A stretch of 11,321 nucleotides of DNA from an uncultured Chromatiaceae bacterium (GTDB lineage: Bacteria > Pseudomonadota > Gammaproteobacteria > Enterobacterales > Alteromonadaceae). The stretch lies in assembly GCA_946482325.1 (NCBI GenBank), contig CAMLRA010000137.1, positions 1-11,321 of the forward strand. Reading direction: 5' to 3'. Below the pieces are notes generated by a model. It saw only the letters and a program-made list of their open reading frames with translations. It was not told where the DNA came from and did not search any database. A program made the position numbers and the translations under genes. This document shows positions 1 through 5,588 of the stretch, in pieces; positions within the stretch are counted from its first letter, which is position 1; the number at the start of each line of letters is the position of its first letter.

Positions 1-44
1 GAATCATCTCCAACGAGTGCCCACACAGATGATTGATTGCTAAT

Positions 45-55
45 TGTTAAAGAGC
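45..55 (-). promoter_or_regulatory. boxA antitermination element of the rrn leader
   Basis: The minus strand reads GCTCTTTAACA, the boxA core bound by NusB-NusE (S10) that lets RNA polymerase run through the long untranslated rRNA operon without Rho termination. A boxA also occurs in the 16S-23S spacer, but the neighbouring P1 promoter and boxC-like sequence place this copy in the 16S leader. Confidence 0.92.
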
Positions 56-68
56 TGTCGTTTTACTT

Positions 69-84
69 AACGACGAAAGTCGTT
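69..84 (-). promoter_or_regulatory. boxB-like hairpin of the rrn leader
   Basis: A perfect 6-bp stem (AACGAC/GTCGTT) closes a 4-nt loop, TTTC in the transcribed minus-strand sense. It sits 13 nt upstream of boxA, the order boxB-boxA-boxC known from E. coli rrn leaders. The position and stem are seen directly; a role in antitermination is inferred. Confidence 0.7.
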
Positions 85-152
85 GATTTTCAACCACTTT
101 CAGAATCTGTCGCGTTTGATTTCTTCGTTTCCGAATCCGTCGTCGCTGTCGA

Positions 153-188
153 TGGAGCGCATTATAGAGAGATCAGAATCGATCACAA
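153..188 (-). promoter_or_regulatory. rrn P1 promoter
   Basis: On the minus strand a -35 TTGTGA (183-188) is separated by 16 nt from a perfect -10 TATAAT (161-166), followed by the GC-rich discriminator GCGCTCC and a predicted start at A153. E. coli rrn P1 promoters share this layout: TTGTCA, 16-nt spacer, TATAAT, GCGC discriminator. The GC-rich discriminator is the feature known to make rrn P1 sensitive to ppGpp/DksA and initiating-NTP levels. The promoter points left, away from the efflux locus. Confidence 0.9.
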
Positions 189-231
189 GATCTTTTTTAC
201 AGAATGATGATCGTTTGATTGTTTTTTCAAC
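189..231 (-). promoter_or_regulatory. UP element and candidate Fis site upstream of rrn P1
   Basis: Directly upstream of the -35 box the minus strand carries an A-tract (TGTAAAAAAGATC), as expected for an UP element bound by the RNA polymerase alpha C-terminal domain. Further up, 217-231 is a 15-mer with the terminal G and C and AT-rich core of Fis sites. Its centre is about 71 bp upstream of the predicted start, the spacing of Fis site I at E. coli rrnB P1. It misses one core position of the Fis consensus, so the Fis call is tentative and the UP element more secure. Confidence 0.5.
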
Positions 232-421
232 GAAACCGCGTTTTTTGCTGATTAAAACAACAATTCAGTGCCAGATCAGCAGATCAGACAGGATCGTTTT
301 ATCGTTTCCTCTACGGCATAGCCCTTGCTTACTACCACGACAATTGCTTTTATCGGCGCATTAGTTTGAGATAGAAGCCTTTAATGGGCTTCGTATCAGA
401 CGCGTAGCCACAGGAACCCCG
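232..421. other. Divergent intergenic region before the regulator gene
   Basis: No gene is supported here. The left part is AT-rich and may hold further upstream rrn regulatory DNA. A promoter for the rightward regulator-kinase pair must lie here or further left, but no strong match is visible: TTGCTT-N17-TTTTAT around 329-357 is a weak sigma-70 candidate, and I see no -24/-12 element. A 6-bp inverted repeat (374-379/387-392, GAAGCC/GGCTTC, 7-nt loop) could form a hairpin in the mRNA leader. None of the GTCCG-N4-CGGAC palindromes found before the efflux operon occur here, so there is no sign that the regulator controls its own gene. Confidence 0.5.
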
Positions 422-1867
422 ATGCACCAACAAGCTCACACAGACAATATCCAGCTCCATATAGTAGTGATAGATGACAATCGCGAATTGCGCATGGCAG
501 TCCGCTTTATATTGGAGGATCAGGGTTACCGTGTCAGTGAATTGGAAAACCCGGTACAAGCCCGAGATGTGTTAACGGCATTACAGCCGGACCTTATCTT
601 ACTGGATATGAATTTTCAGCTGGACACTACGTCCGGCGAGGAAGGCTTGCGCTTTTTGCGTTATTTACAACAACACTATACAGACATCCCGGTGATCGCG
701 ATGACTGCCTGGTCGAACACACAGTTGGTCGTGCAAGCCATGCAAGCCGGTGCCGGCGACTTCCTGGAAAAACCCTGGCAGAACCAAAGGTTGTTGCAGA
801 TCTTGCAGCAGCAACTAAAACTCAGCCGGTTAAAAGCAGAAAATCAGGCACTGATCCGCCAACTCGATGGCCAACAGCATGAACTGACGAGTGAACTAAG
901 TTGGCGCAGCCCGGCGATGTTACGATTAATGCAACAACTGCGCACAGTGGCTGATACTGATGCAACCGTGTTACTGACCGGCGAAAATGGCACCGGTAAA
1001 AGCCAACTGGCCCACTGGTTACATCAACATTCTGGCCGCAGCCAGGGCCCCATGATCTCAGTGAATATGGCCGCTATTCCGGAAGCCTTATTTGAAAGTG
1101 AGTTATTCGGCCATAAAAAGGGGGCTTTCACTGATGCAAAAGAATCCAGAGTTGGCCGTTTTACATTGGCCGCAGGCGGTAGCTTATTTTTGGATGAGAT
1201 CGCCTGCTTACCACAGGCTCAGCAAGCAAAGTTGTTGCGAGTACTGGAAACCGGTGAATATGAAGTGGTCGGGTCCAGTCAGACACAGCTCAGCAACGCC
1301 AGGCTCATTTCAGCGACCAATGCCGATTTTACTGCCTTAATCCAGCAAGGCTTATTTCGTCAGGATTTATATTACCGCCTCAACACGCTGGAGTTTCGGA
1401 TTCCCCCCCTCAGGGAAAGGCCAGAAGATATCGCCCCGCTTACAGAATACTTTTTATATAAACATGGGTTACGTTATCACAAGCCCGGTTTACGGTTAGC
1501 TGCCAATGCGCAACAGCAGCTGATGCAATATGCATGGCCCGGTAACTTACGCGAACTGAGCCATTTATTGGAGCGTGCGGTGTTACTCTGCCAACAGAGT
1601 CAGATCGAACTCAGCGATTTGCATTTACCATTGCAGGCACAGCCGCCGATAGGTCAGCCGCACACAGCGCAGTTAGCTCCCACCAACTCGGTCAATTGGG
1701 TAATGTCGGACAACGAACTACCGCAACTAACATTAGAACAAGCCGAGCTACAGTTGATCAAACGGGCACTAGCCCAACATCCGGCTAACAAACAAAAAGC
1801 GGCCGACCAATTGGGTATTACCAAATCCTCGTTATACCGGCGGCTGGAAAAATATGGCCTGGTTTAA
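422..1867 (+). CDS. Sigma-54-dependent response regulator (NtrC family)
   Basis: A cytoplasmic, phosphorylation-controlled activator of sigma-54 RNA polymerase, 481 aa. The receiver domain (about 12-125) has acidic pair D18/D19, phospho-acceptor D62, T95 and K117. The AAA+ domain (about 160-395) has Walker A GENGTGKS (187-194), Walker B LFLDE (D258/E259), arginine-finger candidates R313 and R319, and sensor II in WPGNLREL (R377). The sigma-54 contact loop reads GAFTDA (234-239) instead of the usual GAFTGA. After a long, probably flexible linker, a Fis-type helix-turn-helix ends the protein (about 455-481, QKAADQLGITKSSLYRRL). The ATG has an AGGA six bases upstream. Its 3' end overlaps the kinase gene, which is its likely partner. 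Predicted target: the sigma-54 promoter at 3313, via the palindromes at 3217-3250. The family assignment is firm; the target is inferred. Confidence 0.95.
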   Translation: MHQQAHTDNIQLHIVVIDDNRELRMAVRFILEDQGYRVSELENPVQARDVLTALQPDLILLDMNFQLDTTSGEEGLRFLRYLQQHYTDIPVIAMTAWSNTQLVVQAMQAGAGDFLEKPWQNQRLLQILQQQLKLSRLKAENQALIRQLDGQQHELTSELSWRSPAMLRLMQQLRTVADTDATVLLTGENGTGKSQLAHWLHQHSGRSQGPMISVNMAAIPEALFESELFGHKKGAFTDAKESRVGRFTLAAGGSLFLDEIACLPQAQQAKLLRVLETGEYEVVGSSQTQLSNARLISATNADFTALIQQGLFRQDLYYRLNTLEFRIPPLRERPEDIAPLTEYFLYKHGLRYHKPGLRLAANAQQQLMQYAWPGNLRELSHLLERAVLLCQQSQIELSDLHLPLQAQPPIGQPHTAQLAPTNSVNWVMSDNELPQLTLEQAELQLIKRALAQHPANKQKAADQLGITKSSLYRRLEKYGLV

Positions 1868-3158
1868 TCAAAGCCTTGAACGGCAGACTGCCATACAAAG
1901 CAGCCTGGTTTTGTTACCGGCAGTTTTACTAACCGCTGTAATCTGCTGGATGTGGCCTGTATGGTGGGTCTGGTTGCCCACAAGCCTGAGTTGCTGGTGG
2001 ATCTGTTGGTTCAACTTGCAAAGCCGCCAGCAATTGTTGTCAGCATTTCGCCGCGCCAGCGTACAGCTTGATGCCTTGCAATTACAGGATTACAGCCTGC
2101 AAGCAAAACCCGCTTATAACAGCGGTATCGCGGCAGAATTTCAGCAACAACTACAACAACTTTCTGCTCAGCTGCAGCAACGCAAAAGTTTTTTTGATGA
2201 ACAACAGTTTTTATTGTACCGCCTCATCGATCAGCTAAATACACCCATTCTGGTGCTGAACCACAAAGCCCAGCTCAGTTATGCCAACGAACAATTTCAA
2301 TTGCTATTCGGCCAGCCCTGGCAAAGTTTAAAGCATAGCAGCGCCGCCAGTCTGGGATTAGAAGCTGTACCGCAATGGCAATTCAGCGCTGCGGACCGCC
2401 GCCAGCAATGGCAAATCCGCCACAGCCGCTTTGTTGATCAAGGCGAGCGTTATCAGTTGCTGGTGTTTATTGATATTGAACTGGCACTGCGGGAAAACCA
2501 GTTGCAAGCATGGCAACAGTTAATCCGGGTGCTGAGCCACGAGATCCATAATTCGCTGGCACCAGTCCAGAGTCTGACCGAGTATTTACTGCAAAAAACG
2601 GCACCAGGCCGGGAACACGATGCTTTAACACTGATCCACGAACGCAGCCGGCATTTGCAAAATTTTGTCGGCCGTTATGCGCAGCTCAGCAAACCACTTA
2701 GTGTTCAGTTACAACCACTAGAGTCCGGTGCTTTAGGCCAGAGTCTGCAGCTGCTTTATCCGCACGCGGGTTTGCAGCTATCAGGGCCGTCACTGAGCCT
2801 TCAATCCGACCCCACCCTGCTGCAACAACTGCTGATTAACTTGCTGAAAAACGCTATAGAAGCCGATAGTCCGGCCGGTACACTGGAACTGCGGTTTAGC
2901 CAACAGCCAAACCATATCTGTATTCAGCTGTTGGATCAGGGCCATGGTGTGTTAAACGCCGCCAACTTATTTGTTCCTTTTTACACCACTAAACCACAAG
3001 GCCAGGGCATTGGTCTGGCACTCTGCCGGCAAATTGCCCGCACACTGGGCGGCGAATTAACGCTGAGCAACCGTAGCGACGGCGTCACAGGAGCCTGTGC
3101 TGAGCTACTATTGCCATTACAACAGCCATTCCAACCATCGGCACTTGTGCGCAACTAG
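1854..3158 (+). CDS. Membrane sensor histidine kinase, partner of the NtrC-type regulator
   Basis: A 434-aa kinase expected to phosphorylate the preceding regulator. Two hydrophobic spans lie back to back (about 16-34 and 36-54) with almost no periplasmic loop, and they hold eight tryptophans within residues 32-52. A PAS-like segment follows (about 115-175), then the dimerisation/phosphotransfer domain with H-box SHEIHNSLAP (phospho-acceptor H229, E230, N233). The ATPase domain has an N-box with N333, a G1 box DQGHG (D361) and a G2 box GQGIG (383-387), so catalysis looks intact. Its ATG lies 14 nt inside the regulator gene, with only a weak ribosome site, which suggests translational coupling. 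The lack of a periplasmic sensor resembles intramembrane-sensing kinases such as BceS in topology, although the catalytic core looks more NtrY-like. Signal unknown; membrane perturbation or the pump substrate is inferred. Confidence 0.93.
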   Translation: MAWFNQSLERQTAIQSSLVLLPAVLLTAVICWMWPVWWVWLPTSLSCWWICWFNLQSRQQLLSAFRRASVQLDALQLQDYSLQAKPAYNSGIAAEFQQQLQQLSAQLQQRKSFFDEQQFLLYRLIDQLNTPILVLNHKAQLSYANEQFQLLFGQPWQSLKHSSAASLGLEAVPQWQFSAADRRQQWQIRHSRFVDQGERYQLLVFIDIELALRENQLQAWQQLIRVLSHEIHNSLAPVQSLTEYLLQKTAPGREHDALTLIHERSRHLQNFVGRYAQLSKPLSVQLQPLESGALGQSLQLLYPHAGLQLSGPSLSLQSDPTLLQQLLINLLKNAIEADSPAGTLELRFSQQPNHICIQLLDQGHGVLNAANLFVPFYTTKPQGQGIGLALCRQIARTLGGELTLSNRSDGVTGACAELLLPLQQPFQPSALVRN

Positions 3159-3216
3159 CAGTCCCAGTCCCAGCCTCAACTCGACTAACTTTGCTCAAAA
3201 CCGGACGCTGGCCACC

Positions 3217-3250
3217 GTCCGATTTCGGACTCGAGCGTCCGATCCCGGAC
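3217..3250 (+). promoter_or_regulatory. Twin palindromes, candidate upstream activator sites
   Basis: Two 14-bp palindromes with identical arms, GTCCGATTTCGGAC (3217-3230) and GTCCGATCCCGGAC (3237-3250), share the form GTCCG-N4-CGGAC. Their centres are 20 bp apart, about two helical turns, so two dimers would sit on nearly the same face. An extra half-site CGGAC lies at 3202-3206. The pair spans about -122 to -89 from the predicted sigma-54 start, the usual enhancer range for NtrC-type activators. Binding by the regulator at 422-1867 is inferred from position and symmetry. Confidence 0.75.
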
Positions 3251-3281
3251 ATTCTGGCTGACAGAAACAGCAAACAAACCG

Positions 3282-3294
3282 CATCACATTGATT
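3282..3294 (-). promoter_or_regulatory. Candidate IHF binding site
   Basis: The minus strand reads AATCAATGTGATG, matching the IHF consensus WATCAANNNNTTR at all but one fixed position, with an AT-rich flank beside the WATCAA end. It lies at about -57 to -45, between the palindromes and the promoter, where IHF bends DNA at many sigma-54 promoters so that the enhancer-bound activator can reach the polymerase. A short degenerate motif can arise by chance; its placement is the main support. Confidence 0.5.
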
Positions 3295-3312
3295 TAAAAC
3301 AATTTTTCGCAT

Positions 3313-3328
3313 TGGCACCCTTCTTGTT
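3313..3328 (+). promoter_or_regulatory. Sigma-54 (-24/-12) promoter of the efflux operon
   Basis: TGGCAC-N5-TTGTT matches the sigma-54 consensus TGGCAC-N5-TTGCW, with the -24 GG (3314-3315) and the -12 element at exactly the required spacing. The single departure is GT instead of GC at -13/-12. The start would fall near 3339, leaving a leader of about 95 nt before the adaptor gene. A sigma-54-dependent regulator encoded just upstream and the palindromes at -122 to -89 support the call. Confidence 0.82.
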
Positions 3329-3433
3329 TATACCTCGGTGGCTACCTTTGGTTGACCGGAAGCTGCTGGTACCCCGCTCTGGGCATCCGCAACTGCAGGC
3401 CGACCAGCGAACACACAAATATGAAGGCACTTG

Positions 3434-4681
3434 ATGGACATCAAACGTACTAAACCAAACTCTCGCTGGAAAAAGCCAACCCTGGCTGTGGCGATAATCG
3501 CTACGCTATTGTTGGTTGGTCGCTTGATTGCATCGCCGGTGGCAGACTATCAAATTAACCGTAGTCAATTAATACTCGGCACCGTCAAACGGGGTGATCT
3601 GCAAGTCTCGGTTGATGGTTATGGCGTGTTGCGTTCAAACAAACAACGGTTGATCTCTGCCGAAAGCTCGGCCACGGTGGCGGACATTCTGCTGCGCCCC
3701 GGTGCAGAAGTGCTGGCAGATTCGGTGATCCTGCAACTACAGGACCCACAACTGCAGCAGGATCTCGACACCGCCAGCATGGCCGTCAGCCGCCAGCAGG
3801 CCGCACTGAAAAGGGGCCAACTGGCCAATCAACGCGAAGTATTGGCAGAAGAGGCTGTGTTGGCCGAACTGACCGCGCAACGCGACACACAAAAACTGCG
3901 GCTGGCCGCGAACCGTGATTTAGCTGCGCGTGGCGTGATCCCAGCCATTGAATATCAAAGCGCAGAGCTACAGGAACGCCAGTTGTCAGAACGTATCCAG
4001 CTGCAAAAACAGCGTCTACAGCAACTGAAAGACGTCGCCACCGAAGATCTGAATATTGCCACCGAAGAGCTGAATCAGGCCAAAGCCCTGTTACAGCGAT
4101 TGGAGCAGCGGGTTGCCAAGCTGACAGTCCGTGCTGGTATTGAAGGGGTGTTGCAACGCTTGCCGATCGAGCTTGGGCAAAGCGTAACAGCTGGTCAGGA
4201 ACTGGCATTGGTCGGTAGTCGTCAGGATTTACAGGCGCTTATTCGCGTGTCGCAATCTAAGGTTGAACAATTGCGCCTTGGTCAGGCTGCCATCGTCAAT
4301 ACCCGCCGCGAGACCGCCAAAGCGGAAGTCAGCCGCATTACGCCACAGGTACAGGACGGCACCGTCGAAGTCGAGCTGCGTTTTGTCGACGCGGTACCCA
4401 CCTCGGCCCGGCCCGAATTGAATGTCGATGCGCAGATCTTCACTGCCGAATTAAAAAACGTGTTGTATCTGGAGCGACCTGTCAACGTGCAAAGCCATGC
4501 CAGCAGCAAGTTGTTTCGCTATGACCAGACCAACCAGCAACTACGCAGCACGCAACTGCAGTTTGGCGATGAAGCCGGCCGTTATCTGGCGTTGCAGTCC
4601 GGTGCTGCTGAAGGCGAAACATTCGTAGTGTCCGATATGGCAACCTTTGCTGATGCCGCTTCTATTGCTGTGAAGCAATAA
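3434..4681 (+). CDS. Periplasmic adaptor (HlyD/MacA-type membrane fusion protein)
   Basis: A 415-aa membrane fusion protein that should bridge the inner-membrane permeases to an outer-membrane channel. An N-terminal anchor (about 16-33) follows a basic stretch, giving a cytoplasmic N-terminus and periplasmic body; there is no lipobox. Two biotinyl-lipoyl half-motifs (about 72-103 and 229-262, the second with GVLQRLPIELGQSVTAGQEL) flank a long glutamine-rich helical hairpin (about 104-228). A beta-barrel region (about 263-345) and a membrane-proximal domain follow. I chose ATG 3434 because AAGG lies six bases upstream; TTG 3431 directly before it is in frame but too close to that site. It is the first gene behind the sigma-54 promoter, and the ATPase follows after 43 bp. 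The family is firm; the substrate is unknown. Confidence 0.92.
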   Translation: MDIKRTKPNSRWKKPTLAVAIIATLLLVGRLIASPVADYQINRSQLILGTVKRGDLQVSVDGYGVLRSNKQRLISAESSATVADILLRPGAEVLADSVILQLQDPQLQQDLDTASMAVSRQQAALKRGQLANQREVLAEEAVLAELTAQRDTQKLRLAANRDLAARGVIPAIEYQSAELQERQLSERIQLQKQRLQQLKDVATEDLNIATEELNQAKALLQRLEQRVAKLTVRAGIEGVLQRLPIELGQSVTAGQELALVGSRQDLQALIRVSQSKVEQLRLGQAAIVNTRRETAKAEVSRITPQVQDGTVEVELRFVDAVPTSARPELNVDAQIFTAELKNVLYLERPVNVQSHASSKLFRYDQTNQQLRSTQLQFGDEAGRYLALQSGAAEGETFVVSDMATFADAASIAVKQ

Positions 4682-4724
4682 CCATCAGCCTGTACTTATC
4701 ATCTTACCAACAGGAATTTTTAAC

Positions 4725-5474
4725 ATGACACAGACCCCCACTTTGCCACAGGCAACTATCTCAATGCGCGGGATCACCAAGGTGTTTGCCACCGACGAGA
4801 TGGAAACTCACGCGCTGCGTGGCATCGATTTGGCAATCAACACCGGCGATTTCGTTTCCATTTGTGGCCCGTCAGGCTGTGGCAAATCCACACTGTTGTC
4901 ACTATTAGGCTTACTGGACATGCCATCCAGCGGCAGTTATCAGATTGAAGGCCATGAAGTCAGCGGCTTGTCACTGTCTGAAGCCGCTTATATCCGCAAT
5001 GAAAAAATCGGCTTTATTTTTCAGTCCTTTAACTTGATTGACGAACTGACCGTGTATGACAACATAGCTCTGCCGCTGCGCTACCGACGCACCAGCGTAC
5101 CCAAAGCAGAGATTGACGCGCGGGTGCAGGCCTGTCTGCAAAAAGTCGATATGACACATCGCGCCGGCCACAGGCCCAACCAACTTTCCGGTGGTCAGCA
5201 ACAGCGGATTGCCATTGCCCGCGCTTTAGTGGGTAACCCCGCCTTGTTATTAGTGGACGAGCCAACGGGGAACCTCGATTCCAAAAATGGCGATGCGGTG
5301 ATGGAGATGTTGTGCGAGCTGAATAGTCAGGGCACCACCCTGTGTATGGTGACGCACGACCCGCGTTATGCCGATATGGCCGGCCGCAAACTGCATTTAC
5401 TCGATGGCCGGATCCTGGATGCAGACGGCGCACCTTTGCAACAAACCCAACCAATGCGGCAGGTCGCTCCATGA
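4725..5474 (+). CDS. ABC transporter ATP-binding protein (MacB/LolD type)
   Basis: A 249-aa stand-alone nucleotide-binding subunit with every catalytic motif: Walker A GPSGCGKST (48-56), Q-loop Q100, signature LSGGQ (154-158), Walker B LLLVDE (174-179, E179 catalytic), D-loop and switch H211. The motif style is that of the MacB/LolD/FtsE group, whose transporters are mechanotransmission machines acting on periplasmic or membrane-embedded substrates rather than classic channels. In MacB the ATPase is fused to the permease; here it is separate. AGGA lies nine bases before the ATG. The stop overlaps the start of the small membrane protein by ATGA. It presumably powers both downstream permeases, the only transmembrane partners in the operon. 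Confidence 0.95.
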   Translation: MTQTPTLPQATISMRGITKVFATDEMETHALRGIDLAINTGDFVSICGPSGCGKSTLLSLLGLLDMPSSGSYQIEGHEVSGLSLSEAAYIRNEKIGFIFQSFNLIDELTVYDNIALPLRYRRTSVPKAEIDARVQACLQKVDMTHRAGHRPNQLSGGQQQRIAIARALVGNPALLLVDEPTGNLDSKNGDAVMEMLCELNSQGTTLCMVTHDPRYADMAGRKLHLLDGRILDADGAPLQQTQPMRQVAP

Positions 5475-5584
5475 ACCATTTGCCGCAATGGTGGTTTCTC
5501 TACACCCTGACTTTGCCGCTGAGTTTACTGCTGATAGCCGTACTGATGGCGCACTTTGATAACAAAATTGTCATTGAAGGATAA
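5471..5584 (+). CDS. 37-aa single-span small membrane protein
   Basis: A short reading frame fills the gap between the ATPase and the first permease. Its ATG overlaps the ATPase stop as ATGA, the classic sign of translational coupling, and its last codons GAA GGA form the ribosome site of the next gene. The product has an aromatic N-terminal belt (PQWWFLY, 5-11), one hydrophobic helix (about 8-27) and a short polar tail (HFDNKIVIEG). Codon use (TTG, CTG, CAA, TTA) is like its neighbours. I do not recognise a family. By analogy with small accessory subunits of transporters it may stabilise or regulate the permease complex, but that is inference. A 37-codon open frame can occur by chance; the exact fit and hydrophobicity are what support it. 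Confidence 0.65.
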   Translation: MNHLPQWWFLYTLTLPLSLLLIAVLMAHFDNKIVIEG

Positions 5585-5588
5585 AGCA

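Larger units (their letters stand above)
1..153 (-). other. 16S rRNA operon 5' leader (external transcribed spacer), partial
   Basis: Read on the minus strand, this stretch matches the leader before 16S rRNA in enteric-type rrn operons. It runs from the predicted P1 start near 153 through a boxB-like hairpin, a boxA and a boxC-like segment (14-27, TGTGTGGGCACTCG on the minus strand, a string also found in the E. coli 16S leader). The 16S gene itself lies beyond the left edge. The leader RNA loads the Nus/SuperA antitermination complex and takes part in 30S assembly and RNase III processing. I see the motifs directly; the identity rests on remembered similarity to E. coli rrn leaders. Confidence 0.9.

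Noticed and set aside
83..364. Open frame of 93 codons on the plus strand at the left end
   Set aside because: It runs through the rrn P1 promoter and UP element, starts with TTG without a ribosome site and encodes a serine/isoleucine-rich product typical of AT-rich non-coding DNA.
3203..3220. Palindrome GGACG-N8-CGTCC as a terminator after the kinase gene
   Set aside because: There is no T run after it, and its arms are part of the GTCCG/CGGAC half-site array, so a protein-binding role is more likely.
3085..3318. Minus-strand frame of 77 codons over the sigma-54 control region
   Set aside because: It overlaps the kinase end, the palindromes and the promoter; the palindromic DNA explains the composition better than a protein.
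3786..4208. Minus-strand frame of 140 codons inside the adaptor gene
   Set aside because: It is antisense to the adaptor, has no recognisable domain and no promoter or ribosome site.
5342..5470. Upstream extension of the small membrane protein into the ATPase gene
   Set aside because: The frame is open to 5342, but this part overlaps the ATPase out of frame and encodes a basic, low-complexity stretch; the ATGA overlap at 5471 is the better start.
5029..5472. Minus-strand frame of 147 codons inside the ATPase gene
   Set aside because: It lies entirely antisense to a gene with all ABC ATPase motifs, and its product shows no domain; it is a shadow of the codon bias of the real gene.
5556..5588. 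Earlier ATG for permease 1
   Set aside because: It would add 11 residues that overlap the small membrane gene and lacks a good ribosome site, while ATG 5589 has GAAGGA at ideal distance and aligns with the start of permease 2.
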